Positions 35,220 through 43,816 of a DNA stretch of 64,000 nucleotides are shown piece after piece; the first letter of the stretch is position 1, and every line of letters begins with the position of its first letter. A program made the position numbers and the translations under genes. The DNA is taken from assembly GCF_042433055.1 (NCBI RefSeq), contig NZ_JBHLWB010000003.1, forward strand, positions 1 to 64,000, in the 5' to 3' direction. The notes beneath the pieces were generated by a model. That model saw only the letters and a program-made list of their open reading frames with translations, did not search any database and was not told the origin of the DNA. The DNA comes from Gallibacterium trehalosifermentans. GTDB taxonomy: Bacteria; Pseudomonadota; Gammaproteobacteria; Enterobacterales; Pasteurellaceae.

Positions 35220-36163
35220 TGAAAATTATTTTAGCTAATCCGCGAGGTTTCTGTGCAGGTGTTGATCGGGCGATTAGTATTGTTGAATTAGCATTAGAGA
35301 TTCATGGCGCACCAATTTATGTGCGGCATGAAGTTGTACATAATCGTTTTGTGGTTGAGGGATTACGTCAACGTGGGGCGATTTTTGTCGAAGAACTTAG
35401 TGAAGTGCCTGATGGGGCGATTGTGATTTTCTCCGCTCATGGCGTTTCACAAGCTGTTCGTCAAGAAGCCAAAGATCGCAATTTAAAAGTGTTTGATGCT
35501 ACTTGTCCATTAGTAACTAAAGTCCATATGCAGGTTGCTCGTGCGAGTCGTAAAGGAACAAAAGCGATTTTGATTGGGCATAAAGGACACCCAGAAGTGG
35601 AAGGAACTATGGGGCAATATGATAACCAAGAGGGTGGGATTTATTTGATTGAGAATGTAGAAGATATTTTGAAACTCCCTGTGTCGAATCAAGATGATTT
35701 AACCTTTATGACGCAAACGACGTTGTCGATTGATGATACTGTAGAGGTGATTGCAGCACTGAAACAAAAATATCCTGCGATTCAAGGTCCACGCAAAAAT
35801 GATATTTGCTATGCGACAACTAATCGACAACACGCCGTGAAAGAGTTAGCTACACAATCTGATTTAGTGATTGTAGTGGGTTCAAAAAACTCCTCGAATT
35901 CCAATCGGTTAGCAGAATTAGCATCACGCATGGGGGTAGCAGCAAAATTAATTGATGATGCAGCGGATATTGATCCAGCTTGGTTAGCAAATGTGAGGGT
36001 GATTGGGATTACTGCAGGGGCTTCCGCACCAGAGGTGTTAGTGCAATCTGTGGTGAGCCGTTTGTTAGCGCTTGGCGCTACAACCGTTGAAGAGTTAGCG
36101 GGGTGTGAAGAAAATACTGTGTTTGAAGTGCCAAAAGAACTTCGAATCACTGAGGTAGAGTAA
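35219..36163 (+). CDS. ispH: 4-hydroxy-3-methylbut-2-enyl diphosphate reductase IspH
   Basis: IspH is the last enzyme of the MEP isoprenoid pathway and makes IPP and DMAPP with a [4Fe-4S] cluster. The three cluster cysteines lie in GFCAGV (residue 12), DATCPLVTKVH (about residue 96) and DICYATTNRQ (about residue 197). Catalytic His and Glu neighbours (HEVVHNRFVV, GHKGHPEVEGT) are intact. The start at 35219 gives 314 residues and overlaps the lspA stop in a TGATG, so both are translationally coupled. Confidence 0.97.
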   Translation: MKIILANPRGFCAGVDRAISIVELALEIHGAPIYVRHEVVHNRFVVEGLRQRGAIFVEELSEVPDGAIVIFSAHGVSQAVRQEAKDRNLKVFDATCPLVTKVHMQVARASRKGTKAILIGHKGHPEVEGTMGQYDNQEGGIYLIENVEDILKLPVSNQDDLTFMTQTTLSIDDTVEVIAALKQKYPAIQGPRKNDICYATTNRQHAVKELATQSDLVIVVGSKNSSNSNRLAELASRMGVAAKLIDDAADIDPAWLANVRVIGITAGASAPEVLVQSVVSRLLALGATTVEELAGCEENTVFEVPKELRITEVE

Positions 36164-36167
36164 CAAT

Positions 36168-36199
36168 ATCGCACAGCAGAAGCTGTGCGATAGTATTTT
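36168..36199. terminator. Terminator between ispH and gnd
   Basis: ATCGCACAGC and GCTGTGCGAT form a perfect 10-bp stem with an AGAA tetraloop; a T-rich tract follows on the plus strand. It lies between converging ispH and gnd. Confidence 0.85.
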
Positions 36200-36215
36200 A
36201 GAGGGCTAAAAAAGA

Positions 36216-37670
36216 TTAAACATCATAAGTGGTTGATGCCGTGTTGCCACCACGCCCTGTCCAGTTGGTGTGGAAGAACTCACCACGCGGTTTGTCTTTA
36301 CGCTCATAAGTATGCGCACCAAAGTAATCACGCTGTGCTTGCAGTAAGTTGGCCGGCAAGTTTTCAGAGGTGTAGCCATCTAAGAAGGTGATTGCCGATG
36401 CCATACACGGCATTGGAATGCCCACTTCAATCGATTTTGCCACCACTTTACGCCAGTCTGCCATTGCATTTTCTAAGATGTTTTTGAAATAATCATCAGA
36501 ACCTAAGAATACAAGGTCTGGGTTGGCTTCGTACGCATCACGGATATTGCCTAAGAAACGGCTGCGGATAATACAACCCTCACGCCATAAAAGGGCGGTC
36601 GCCCCATAGTTAATATTCCAGCCAAAGTTTTCTGACGCTTCACGAATCAGCATAAAGCCTTGTGCATAAGAGATAATTTTGGAGGCAAGTAGCGCTTTGC
36701 GTACCGATTCAATCCAAACTTGTTTATCGCCCTCAACAGGTTGAATGGTTTTGTTAAACAGCTTCGCAGCGGCAGTGCGTTGTGCTTTAAATGAAGAAAC
36801 GCAACGAGCAAACACCGACTCGGTAATCAAGGTGAGCGGAATGCCGAAATCAAGAGCGTTGATGCCTGTCCATTTACCTGTACCTTTTTGCCCTGCGGTA
36901 TCTAAAATTTTCTCGACAAGTGGCTCACCATCGCTGTCTTTATAACCGAGAATATCCGTTGTAATATCAATCAGATAGCTGTCTAGCTCGGTTTTTTTCC
37001 ATTCAGCAAAAATCTGTTGCATTTCATCGTAGCTTAAGCCTAGGCCCTCTTTAAGGAACTGGTAGGCTTCACAAATGAGTTGCATATCGCCATATTCGAT
37101 ACCGTTATGTACCATTTTAACGAAATGACCTGCACCCTCTTTGCCAACCCAATCACAGCAAGGCTCGCCTTTATCTGTTTTGGCTGAAATGGCTTGTAAA
37201 ATTGGCTTCACATATTGCCACGCTTCTTCATTACCACCTGGCATAATCGACGGCCCGTGTCTTGCCCCTTCTTCACCGCCCGACACACCAGCCCCCACAA
37301 AGCGAATGCCTTTTTCCGCTAACGTTTTCACACGACGATTGCTGTCTGGGTAGTTGGAGTTACCGCCATCGATAATAATATCGCCTGCTTCTAAGTGCGG
37401 TAATAATGCGTCAATAAATTGATCAACCACCTCGCCTGCACGCACCATTAACATCACTTTGCGTGGTTTTTCTAATTTGGCAGCTAAATCTTCAAGGGAA
37501 TATGCCCCAATGATATTCGTGCCTTTCGCCGCCCCTTGTAGAAATTCGTCCACTTTTGAGGTGGTGCGGTTATACGCCACCACTTTAAAGCCCTTATCGT
37601 TCATATTTAAGATAAGGTTTTGTCCCATTACCGCTAAACCGATAACGCCGATATCGCCTTTTACTGACAT
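36216..37670 (-). CDS. gnd: 6-phosphogluconate dehydrogenase (decarboxylating)
   Basis: Gnd oxidises 6-phosphogluconate to ribulose 5-phosphate, CO2 and NADPH in the oxidative pentose phosphate pathway. The 484-residue protein begins with the NADP-binding fold IGVIGLAVMGQNL and has IIDGGNSNYPDS and the active Lys region GAGHFVKMVHNGIEYGDMQ. The DNA of this gene looks more G+C-rich by eye than its neighbours and carries a Haemophilus-type uptake core at 37393-37401, so it may have been exchanged with a related species. It is the last gene of the zwf-pgl-cargo-gnd series. Confidence 0.97.
   Translation of the reverse strand: MSVKGDIGVIGLAVMGQNLILNMNDKGFKVVAYNRTTSKVDEFLQGAAKGTNIIGAYSLEDLAAKLEKPRKVMLMVRAGEVVDQFIDALLPHLEAGDIIIDGGNSNYPDSNRRVKTLAEKGIRFVGAGVSGGEEGARHGPSIMPGGNEEAWQYVKPILQAISAKTDKGEPCCDWVGKEGAGHFVKMVHNGIEYGDMQLICEAYQFLKEGLGLSYDEMQQIFAEWKKTELDSYLIDITTDILGYKDSDGEPLVEKILDTAGQKGTGKWTGINALDFGIPLTLITESVFARCVSSFKAQRTAAAKLFNKTIQPVEGDKQVWIESVRKALLASKIISYAQGFMLIREASENFGWNINYGATALLWREGCIIRSRFLGNIRDAYEANPDLVFLGSDDYFKNILENAMADWRKVVAKSIEVGIPMPCMASAITFLDGYTSENLPANLLQAQRDYFGAHTYERKDKPRGEFFHTNWTGRGGNTASTTYDV
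37393..37401 (+). repeat. Uptake signal sequence core (Haemophilus type)
   Basis: Exact AAGTGCGGT, the 9-base core of the Haemophilus influenzae-type DNA uptake sequence, inside gnd. Confidence 0.6.
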
Positions 37671-37709
37671 TTTGTTCTCCTGTTTTGTAAAATTTTATTC
37701 ATCTTTCGG

Positions 37710-38012
37710 TTATGCCTTAGCTTGGATAACCACATATTTCTGTGCAATAATTTTCTGAAATTCAGCAGAGGTTGCTGCCCAGTCCACCACATCTACCGTA
37801 TAAGGCAAATCGCTGTCTGAAAATGCATTTTCAACATCGCATAATCGCCTTAATGAAAGTGGTGTGTCGCTCATTATTACTAAGTCAAGATCAGAAAACT
37901 GGCTTGCCGTACCTTTCACTCTTGAGCCAAATGCACGCACTTCATATTCAGGCAAAAAATCTTGCAATATTTGTTTTACTATTGCCAAATGTTGTGGCTG
38001 AATATCAAGCAT
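37710..38012 (-). CDS. MNT-type nucleotidyltransferase antitoxin (HI0073-like)
   Basis: This 100-residue protein is a minimal nucleotidyltransferase. The signature GS-x10-D-x-D is intact (GSRVKGTASQFSDLDL, residues about 29-44), with a third Asp in TVDVVDW. Proteins of this type are encoded with HEPN partners and, in studied pairs, silence the HEPN ribonuclease by adenylylating it. The gene overlaps the HEPN gene by 8 bases, the usual arrangement. Haemophilus HI0073/HI0074 are the best-known relatives. Confidence 0.88.
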   Translation of the reverse strand: MLDIQPQHLAIVKQILQDFLPEYEVRAFGSRVKGTASQFSDLDLVIMSDTPLSLRRLCDVENAFSDSDLPYTVDVVDWAATSAEFQKIIAQKYVVIQAKA

Positions 38013-38439
38013 ATTTATTCCGTTGTATTAATTGTTCAAGCAAAAATTGAGTCGATTGTAAAAATGTACGCATTTGTTGATAAACTTCCTGTGCTTTATT
38101 TTGATCGTAAGTATGCGAAGTGATATTTCTTAACTTACGGTAAAATATCCAGTTTTCAACATTATCAATTAATCCTGCTTTAGCACTTGCTCGCAATATA
38201 TCACGAAAATCAAGTGTATTAATTTCTTCGGGTGTTTCAGACATTAATTTTAATTGGCGTTTCAGCATTTTGATACTTAGTTCATAGACAAATTCAAACT
38301 TTTGAATTGAACCTGCTATTAATGTATCTTGCACAATAGCATCTTGCTCATTAAACCATTGCTTATCGGCAAGTTTACCCACTGTTGCAGACAGTGAAAT
38401 TACCGCTTTTTCTAGGCTTGATATATCAAGTTGTGCCAT
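38005..38439 (-). CDS. HEPN domain toxin (HI0074-like nucleotidyltransferase substrate-binding protein)
   Basis: This 144-residue all-helical protein is of the HI0074 type. The HEPN ribonuclease motif R-x4-H is visible as RNITSHTYD at about residues 108-116. With the overlapping MNT gene it forms a two-gene toxin-antitoxin pair in which HEPN is the likely RNase. Annotation pipelines call it nucleotidyltransferase substrate binding protein. The pair lies between DUF1016 and gnd on the same strand. Confidence 0.88.
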   Translation of the reverse strand: MAQLDISSLEKAVISLSATVGKLADKQWFNEQDAIVQDTLIAGSIQKFEFVYELSIKMLKRQLKLMSETPEEINTLDFRDILRASAKAGLIDNVENWIFYRKLRNITSHTYDQNKAQEVYQQMRTFLQSTQFLLEQLIQRNKYA

Positions 38440-38471
38440 TTTATTGCCTCAATAAAATTTATTAAAAAATC

Positions 38472-38480
38472 ACCGCACTT
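38472..38480 (-). repeat. Uptake signal sequence core (Haemophilus type)
   Basis: ACCGCACTT on the plus strand, that is AAGTGCGGT on the minus strand. It is followed by G and a T-run, as in the extended consensus. It lies in the gap between the DUF1016 and HEPN genes. Confidence 0.65.
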
Positions 38481-38519
38481 TGTTGGATACCAAAAAAATC
38501 TGGTATTACCATCATTTTT

Positions 38520-39539
38520 CTAGCAATGATTTTGTTCAAAAATCATTTTTTGGTTTTCAATTTCTCGCACTAATTCTTCTTCAGTCGGCAAATATGCCAT
38601 ATATTTGCTGGCAAAAAGTTGCGAGCTATCGTTTAGTACCGAATATTTTGCCACCACACTATCGGTTTCGGTGCAAAGTAGCAAGCCGATAGTCGGATTA
38701 TCATCAGGGCGTTTTTGCAAATCATCATACATTCGCACATACATATCCAATTGCCCAATATCTTGATGGGTCAATTTTTCTGTTTTCAATTCAACGATAA
38801 CAAAGCATTTTAGAATGTAATTGTAAAAGACCAAATCAATAAAGAAATCAGAGGTTTCTGTACGAATACATTGTTGGCGAGCCACGAAAGCAAAGCCTTT
38901 GCCAAGCTCGAGCATAAATTGTTGCAGATTATCAATCAAGGCTTTTTCGAGCTCTGCTTCGGTATATGCCAAATTTGTCGGTAAATTCAAAAACTCCAAC
39001 ACAGTGGGCGATTTAATCAAATCACTCGCTTGCAGTGGGACAGATTTTTCCTGCATTTCCGCCTTGACGCTATGTTGATCCTGACTGGCAAGCAAGCGGT
39101 CGTAATATAACGTAGAAATATTGCGATCAAGGGTTCTGACTGACCAATTATTTTCAGCCGCTTCTTTGAGATAATAGAAGCGAGCCTGATCATTGGAGAC
39201 CTTTAATGAACGTTGAAAATGCGACCAAGACAATTGTGCGAACACTGTTCGCACTTTTGGAAAATCAGGAAATAAAACATAGAATTGTCGCATTTCCCAC
39301 AGGCTACGTTTACTAAATCCTTTACCAAACGCATTGGTTAACTCAGCAGAAAGGTTTTTAATAATCTCTTTACCATAAGCCGCACGGTCAGCACCATTTT
39401 GCTCTTCTAATACAATGCGTTCGCCAATTTTCCAATAGGCTTCGACCATTGCGGAATTGACCGCCGTGTAAGCCTGTTGACGTGCATTGGCGAGAATTTG
39501 CTTAATTTCTAAAAGATAACTGTTGCTTACCAAATTCAT
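38520..39539 (-). CDS. DUF1016 (YhcG-type) PD-(D/E)XK nuclease family protein, second copy
   Basis: This 339-residue protein has the same layout as the copy at 10320-11375. The N-terminal helical domain has VEAYWKIGERIV and GFSKRSLWEMRQF. The C-terminal nuclease-like domain has DFFIDLVFYN then VIVELKTEKL. The two copies share motifs but differ clearly in sequence, so they are paralogues from different sources and not a recent duplication. It lies between pgl and the HEPN/MNT pair, outside any restriction operon. Its role is probably in defence or DNA processing; that is inference. Confidence 0.88.
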   Translation of the reverse strand: MNLVSNSYLLEIKQILANARQQAYTAVNSAMVEAYWKIGERIVLEEQNGADRAAYGKEIIKNLSAELTNAFGKGFSKRSLWEMRQFYVLFPDFPKVRTVFAQLSWSHFQRSLKVSNDQARFYYLKEAAENNWSVRTLDRNISTLYYDRLLASQDQHSVKAEMQEKSVPLQASDLIKSPTVLEFLNLPTNLAYTEAELEKALIDNLQQFMLELGKGFAFVARQQCIRTETSDFFIDLVFYNYILKCFVIVELKTEKLTHQDIGQLDMYVRMYDDLQKRPDDNPTIGLLLCTETDSVVAKYSVLNDSSQLFASKYMAYLPTEEELVREIENQKMIFEQNHC

Positions 39540-39576
39540 TATTAGCCCCGATAATCGCTCAAAAATAACCGCCCTT

Positions 39577-40287
39577 TTACAATAATGCCGCCGCTTCTTT
39601 ATCCAAATACCACTCCGTTATGCCATTTTTGGCTTTAATTTTAGCCGCTGGGTATGGCAAGGTTTCGGCTGAGTTTTCGTGAATCTCTTTTAAGATTTCC
39701 GCTTTGCTTGCCCCTGTTACTAAATAGGTAATGCGTTTGGCTTTCTCAAGCAATGAAGCCGTTTTAGAAATACGCACTTGCCCTGTTTCAGGGTGTTTAG
39801 CAATCACCGCTACATTCGGATCAGCAAAGTTGGTTTGATGGGGGAAAAGCGAGGCGGTATGTCCGTCTGTTCCCATGCCTAAAATAATCCAATCAAATAC
39901 AGGTAAGTTATCTTGCTTGCTTGGAATAGTTTGTAAATCTTGTTCGAAACGTGCTAATCCCTGTTCTGGTGATAATTCTCCATAAATACGATGGATATTT
40001 TCATTAGGCATTGCAATATGATCGAATAATAAACGTTGTACTTCACCATAATTGCTTTCTGCATCTGTTGGTGGGACACAGCGCTCGTCTCCCCACCAGA
40101 AATGGAGGTTTTGCCACTGAATCTCGGTGTTGTAAGGGGATTTTGCTAAGGCTTGGAATAGTAGCTTTGGCGTACTGCCACCAGATAAGGAAATATGGAT
40201 AGCTCGACCTAGTTGGCTATAACGTTTAAATTCTTCGGCAATATGATTGACCGCTGCTTGAGCGGTCGCAAAAACTTGATAATTCAT
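39577..40287 (-). CDS. pgl: 6-phosphogluconolactonase
   Basis: Pgl hydrolyses 6-phosphogluconolactone to 6-phosphogluconate, between Zwf and Gnd in the pathway. The 236-residue protein is of the DevB/SOL family, with LSGGSTPKLLFQAL, WWGDERCVPP and LGMGTDGHTASLFP. I chose the ATG at 40287, one base after the zwf stop; the longer frame starts with GTG inside zwf. zwf and pgl are therefore translationally coupled. Confidence 0.95.
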   Translation of the reverse strand: MNYQVFATAQAAVNHIAEEFKRYSQLGRAIHISLSGGSTPKLLFQALAKSPYNTEIQWQNLHFWWGDERCVPPTDAESNYGEVQRLLFDHIAMPNENIHRIYGELSPEQGLARFEQDLQTIPSKQDNLPVFDWIILGMGTDGHTASLFPHQTNFADPNVAVIAKHPETGQVRISKTASLLEKAKRITYLVTGASKAEILKEIHENSAETLPYPAAKIKAKNGITEWYLDKEAAALL

Positions 40288-40288
40288 T

Positions 40289-41788
40289 TTATAGCTCACA
40301 ATAGTTGGTATCAGTTAAGTTTTTACATGGAAAACGCCATTCTCGCTGACTTTGGCTCATTAATTTATCCGCTGCTTCAGGTCCCCAAGTACCGCACGCA
40401 TAACCGTGAATTTTTGGTGTACCAGCTTTGTAATCTAAAATTGGTTGTACAAATTTCCAAGCGGCTTGTACTGCATCACTACGGGTAAATAAAGTGGCAT
40501 CACCATTTAACGCATCTAATAACAAGCGTTCATAGGCAGAAAAAAGATGTCCTTCTGCAATAGAATCATAGTGGAAATCCATCGCAACTTCTTTTGCTTT
40601 AAAACCAGATCCAGGTTGTTTAAGCCCAAAACTCATTACGATACCTTCATCTGGTTGAACGCGGATAATTAATTTGTTTTCAGGGGCATTCATATTGAAT
40701 ACAGGGTGTGGGGTTTTCTTAAAGTGAATAACAATTTCAGTTACTCGTGTTGGCATACGTTTACCACTACGCACATAGAACGGCACGCCACTCCAACGCC
40801 AGTTGTCAATATTTAAACGTAATGCGACATAAGTTTCCGTACGAGATTGCGGATCAACCCCTTTCTCTTCGCGATAACCAGGTAATTCTACGCCACGTAC
40901 CATTGAGCGAGTATATTGCCCTAAGACAAGATTTTCTTCGAGTGTTTCTGGGGTGAGTGGGTGTAGACTTTGTAATACTTTCACCACTTCATCGCGCATC
41001 GATTTTGCATTGATCACTGCAGGGCTTTCCATTGCCACTAAGGCTAACACTTGTAATAAATGGTTTTGGAACATATCGCGCATTGCCCCAGAACCATCAT
41101 AGTAGCCACCACGCTCTTCAACACCGAGTGCTTCAGCGCCAGTAATTTCAACATAATCAATATAATTTCGATTCCAGAGTGGTTCAAATAGACCATTAGA
41201 AAAACGTAATACTAAGAGATTTTGTACGGTTTCTTTACCGAGATAATGATCGATGCGATAAATCTGATGTTCTGCAAATGATTGGTGGATTTTATTATCT
41301 AGATCAATGGAAGATTGCAAATCATACCCAAATGGTTTTTCAACAATTAATCGTTTCCAACCCTCAGATTCATCATTTAAATTGTGGGCAGCCAAACACT
41401 CAGGAATGACACCGTATAAACTTGGTGGGGTAGATAAGTAATATAAAACATTGTGTTGGCAATTATGGCGGAAATTGAGTTCTGTTAAGCGATTTTTAAT
41501 TTTGGCATAATCATTGACATTTTGGGTATCAATCGCTTGATAATAGATGTGCTGTAAAAAGGCTTCTAAAATGCCTTCATTTACTTTTTCATTTTCAATT
41601 AAACTTTGACGAAGTTTATCGCGGAAAGCATTATCGCTGTATTCAGTACGGCTCACGCCTAAAATCGCAAAATCATCTGCAAGTTGTTCATTTTCAAAGA
41701 GTTGATATAGCGCTGGGATCAGTTTGCGATGCGTAAGATCACCTGATGCACCAAATATAACAATGCTATTATTTTCTGGTTTCTGCAT
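40289..41788 (-). CDS. zwf: Glucose-6-phosphate 1-dehydrogenase
   Basis: Zwf oxidises glucose 6-phosphate to 6-phosphogluconolactone with NADP, the entry step of the oxidative pentose phosphate pathway. The 499-residue protein has the nucleotide-binding VIFGASGDLTHRKLIPALY near the N terminus and the active-site signature RIDHYLGKE at about residues 177-185. GVPFYVRSGKRM is also conserved. pgl follows directly and gnd lies 2.6 kb further on the same strand. Confidence 0.97.
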   Translation of the reverse strand: MQKPENNSIVIFGASGDLTHRKLIPALYQLFENEQLADDFAILGVSRTEYSDNAFRDKLRQSLIENEKVNEGILEAFLQHIYYQAIDTQNVNDYAKIKNRLTELNFRHNCQHNVLYYLSTPPSLYGVIPECLAAHNLNDESEGWKRLIVEKPFGYDLQSSIDLDNKIHQSFAEHQIYRIDHYLGKETVQNLLVLRFSNGLFEPLWNRNYIDYVEITGAEALGVEERGGYYDGSGAMRDMFQNHLLQVLALVAMESPAVINAKSMRDEVVKVLQSLHPLTPETLEENLVLGQYTRSMVRGVELPGYREEKGVDPQSRTETYVALRLNIDNWRWSGVPFYVRSGKRMPTRVTEIVIHFKKTPHPVFNMNAPENKLIIRVQPDEGIVMSFGLKQPGSGFKAKEVAMDFHYDSIAEGHLFSAYERLLLDALNGDATLFTRSDAVQAAWKFVQPILDYKAGTPKIHGYACGTWGPEAADKLMSQSQREWRFPCKNLTDTNYCEL

Positions 41789-41893
41789 AATTATTAGTTC
41801 CTACCTATAACGATGTTGGAGTTCTTTTTATTGTCTATCATCTTACGGATAAATTTCATTATGACTAATCGGTTTTACCTAAAGTAATGATAA

Positions 41894-42718
41894 CTAGGGG
41901 CTGTAGATGTTTTGTTGTAATAAAATTTGTTGCCAATCCCATTGGCGATCGCCAACCATAATAAAATGCGGATTGACGAAAGTTTCACGTTGATTATATG
42001 TAAGTGGTTGTTGTTTTAAGGTAAAAATATCACCACCACTCTCTTGGAGAATAAGTTCTGCTGCTGCAGTATCCCATTCCCCAGTATCACCTAATCGAAT
42101 ATAACAATCACACTGTTGGCGTGCAACGAGGGTACTCTTTAAACCACTTGAACCATAAGTGAGAAATTGATAATGAAATTTCGGGTTGAGCTGAGCTAAT
42201 ACTTTATTTTTATTGGTGCTTTTACCAATGGCAATCGTGATCGGACGATCAGGAGAAAACGAATGCTGGCTGTTAAGTGAGGAAATAGTGTCTCCCTGAC
42301 GGAAAAAAGCCCCTTGCCCTTTCACAGCATAAAATGTTTGATTTAACACAGGCGCATGAATAATACCAATGACGGGGCGTTGTTGTTCAACTAAGGCAAT
42401 CAAGACAGAAAATTGATCAGTGCGATCGATGAATTGTTGTGTACCATCTAAGGGATCGATTAGCCAGTAGCGTTGCCAATTTTGTCTTTCAGCAAGAGGG
42501 ATTGCGCAGTTTTCTTCGGATAATACAGGAATGCTGGGATCAAGTTCAGTTAGTGCTTGAATCAAATAACGGCTGACTGCAAGATCGGCTTCGGTAACAG
42601 GCGTTTCATCAGCTTTTATTTTGATATTCACTTTTTGCTGATAAAATGTTTTCAGTTGATCACCTGCTTGATAAGCGATTTGTAATGCTTGTTCGAGTAA
42701 TGTGGATAAGGATTGCAT
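41894..42718 (-). CDS. cysQ: 3'(2'),5'-bisphosphate nucleotidase CysQ
   Basis: CysQ removes the 3' phosphate from PAP (3'-phosphoadenosine 5'-phosphate), a by-product of sulfate assimilation and carrier-protein loading. The 274-residue protein has the inositol monophosphatase-type metal motifs VLSEEN (about residue 70) and WLIDPLDGTQQFI (about residues 88-100), plus EWDTAAAELILQESGG near the C terminus. It lies 10 bases after nudE on the same strand; nudE-cysQ is a conserved pair. Confidence 0.95.
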   Translation of the reverse strand: MQSLSTLLEQALQIAYQAGDQLKTFYQQKVNIKIKADETPVTEADLAVSRYLIQALTELDPSIPVLSEENCAIPLAERQNWQRYWLIDPLDGTQQFIDRTDQFSVLIALVEQQRPVIGIIHAPVLNQTFYAVKGQGAFFRQGDTISSLNSQHSFSPDRPITIAIGKSTNKNKVLAQLNPKFHYQFLTYGSSGLKSTLVARQQCDCYIRLGDTGEWDTAAAELILQESGGDIFTLKQQPLTYNQRETFVNPHFIMVGDRQWDWQQILLQQNIYSP

Positions 42719-42728
42719 ATTGCCCTCA

Positions 42729-43271
42729 TTAACGTTGCGTCAAATATTGTTTTAATAAAAATAATGCGGAGAGATTACGAGCCTCATTAAATGTAGGATC
42801 CTCTAGAAGTTTATCAATTTTTGCTAATGGATAACGTACAAGCTGTAAAGGTTCAGGTTCATCACCCTCTAAACGGCTTGGATAAAGCGATTCAGCAAGC
42901 AGAATGTGCATTGGATTATTCATATAACCTGGTGAATTAATTACTGTTCTTAATAAGGTAAATTTTTCTGCGCCAAAACCGATTTCTTCTTGTAACTCTC
43001 GGTTTGCACTTTGTTCGGGTGTTTCGCCTATTTCCATTAAGCCTTTTGGAAAGCCCAGTTCGTACTGTTCTGTACCTACTGCATATTCATAGGTTAAGAG
43101 GAGATTTTGTTGCTCATCAAGTGCCAAAACCATTACTGCACTACGAGAAGCGGGTTTGAAACGCTCATAAGTACGTAATGCTCCATTAGAAAAACGTAAA
43201 TCAACTGATTGAATTTCAAATAGGCGTGATTTCGCTGCTACGTTGACCGCTAAAATATCGGGTTTTTGCAT
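42729..43271 (-). CDS. nudE: ADP compounds hydrolase NudE
   Basis: NudE is a NUDIX hydrolase that splits ADP-ribose, Ap3A and NADH in E. coli. The NUDIX box runs from GFPKGLMEIGE through to RELQEEIGFG at about residues 79-101, with the catalytic REL-x-EE-x-G. I chose the ATG at 43271 with an AGGAG ribosome binding site (180 aa); the longer frame adds 38 unmatched residues. cysQ follows. Confidence 0.92.
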   Translation of the reverse strand: MQKPDILAVNVAAKSRLFEIQSVDLRFSNGALRTYERFKPASRSAVMVLALDEQQNLLLTYEYAVGTEQYELGFPKGLMEIGETPEQSANRELQEEIGFGAEKFTLLRTVINSPGYMNNPMHILLAESLYPSRLEGDEPEPLQLVRYPLAKIDKLLEDPTFNEARNLSALFLLKQYLTQR

Positions 43272-43402
43272 AAAAAAGAACTCCTGCACGATTTTTTTGT
43301 TGTGATAATTACAGTGCTGTGTTTTACAAAAAACGAGAGTAACGATACCATAATTATTGCAATTATTCGAACGCTTGGTCGGCAAAATTTATCGGAGAAT
43401 AG

Positions 43403-43810
43403 ATGAGAAAAGAGAAACAACAAGAAGAACAGGAAGCCTATCGCTTGGATAAATGGCTGTGGGCAGCACGATTCTATAAAACACGTACCTTAGCCAGAGA
43501 AATGGTTGATGGTGGTAAAGTCCATTATAACGGTCAACGGACAAAACCGAGTAAAGAAGTAGAAATTGGTGCGATGATCAAATTAAGACAAGGTAATGAT
43601 GAAAAAGAGATAGAAATATTAGCGTTATCGAATCAACGCAAAGCGGCGCCATTAGCTCAACTGCTTTATCGAGAAACAGAAGAGAGTATTAAAAAACGAG
43701 AACAACTGGCGTGGGCGAGAAAAGCCAATGCGTTATCGATGCCAAATCCAGAAAGACGACCAAATAAAAAAGAGCGTCGAGATCTCCTGAAATTTAAATA
43801 TCAACAGTAA
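43403..43810 (+). CDS. hslR: Heat shock protein 15 (ribosome-associated Hsp15)
   Basis: Hsp15 binds stalled 50S subunits that carry peptidyl-tRNA and helps to recycle them. The 135-residue protein has an N-terminal S4 RNA-binding domain (RLDKWLWAARFYKTRTLARE) and a basic helical tail. greB follows after 6 bases on the same strand, so the two probably share a transcript. Confidence 0.94.
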   Translation: MRKEKQQEEQEAYRLDKWLWAARFYKTRTLAREMVDGGKVHYNGQRTKPSKEVEIGAMIKLRQGNDEKEIEILALSNQRKAAPLAQLLYRETEESIKKREQLAWARKANALSMPNPERRPNKKERRDLLKFKYQQ

Positions 43811-43816
43811 TTATCT

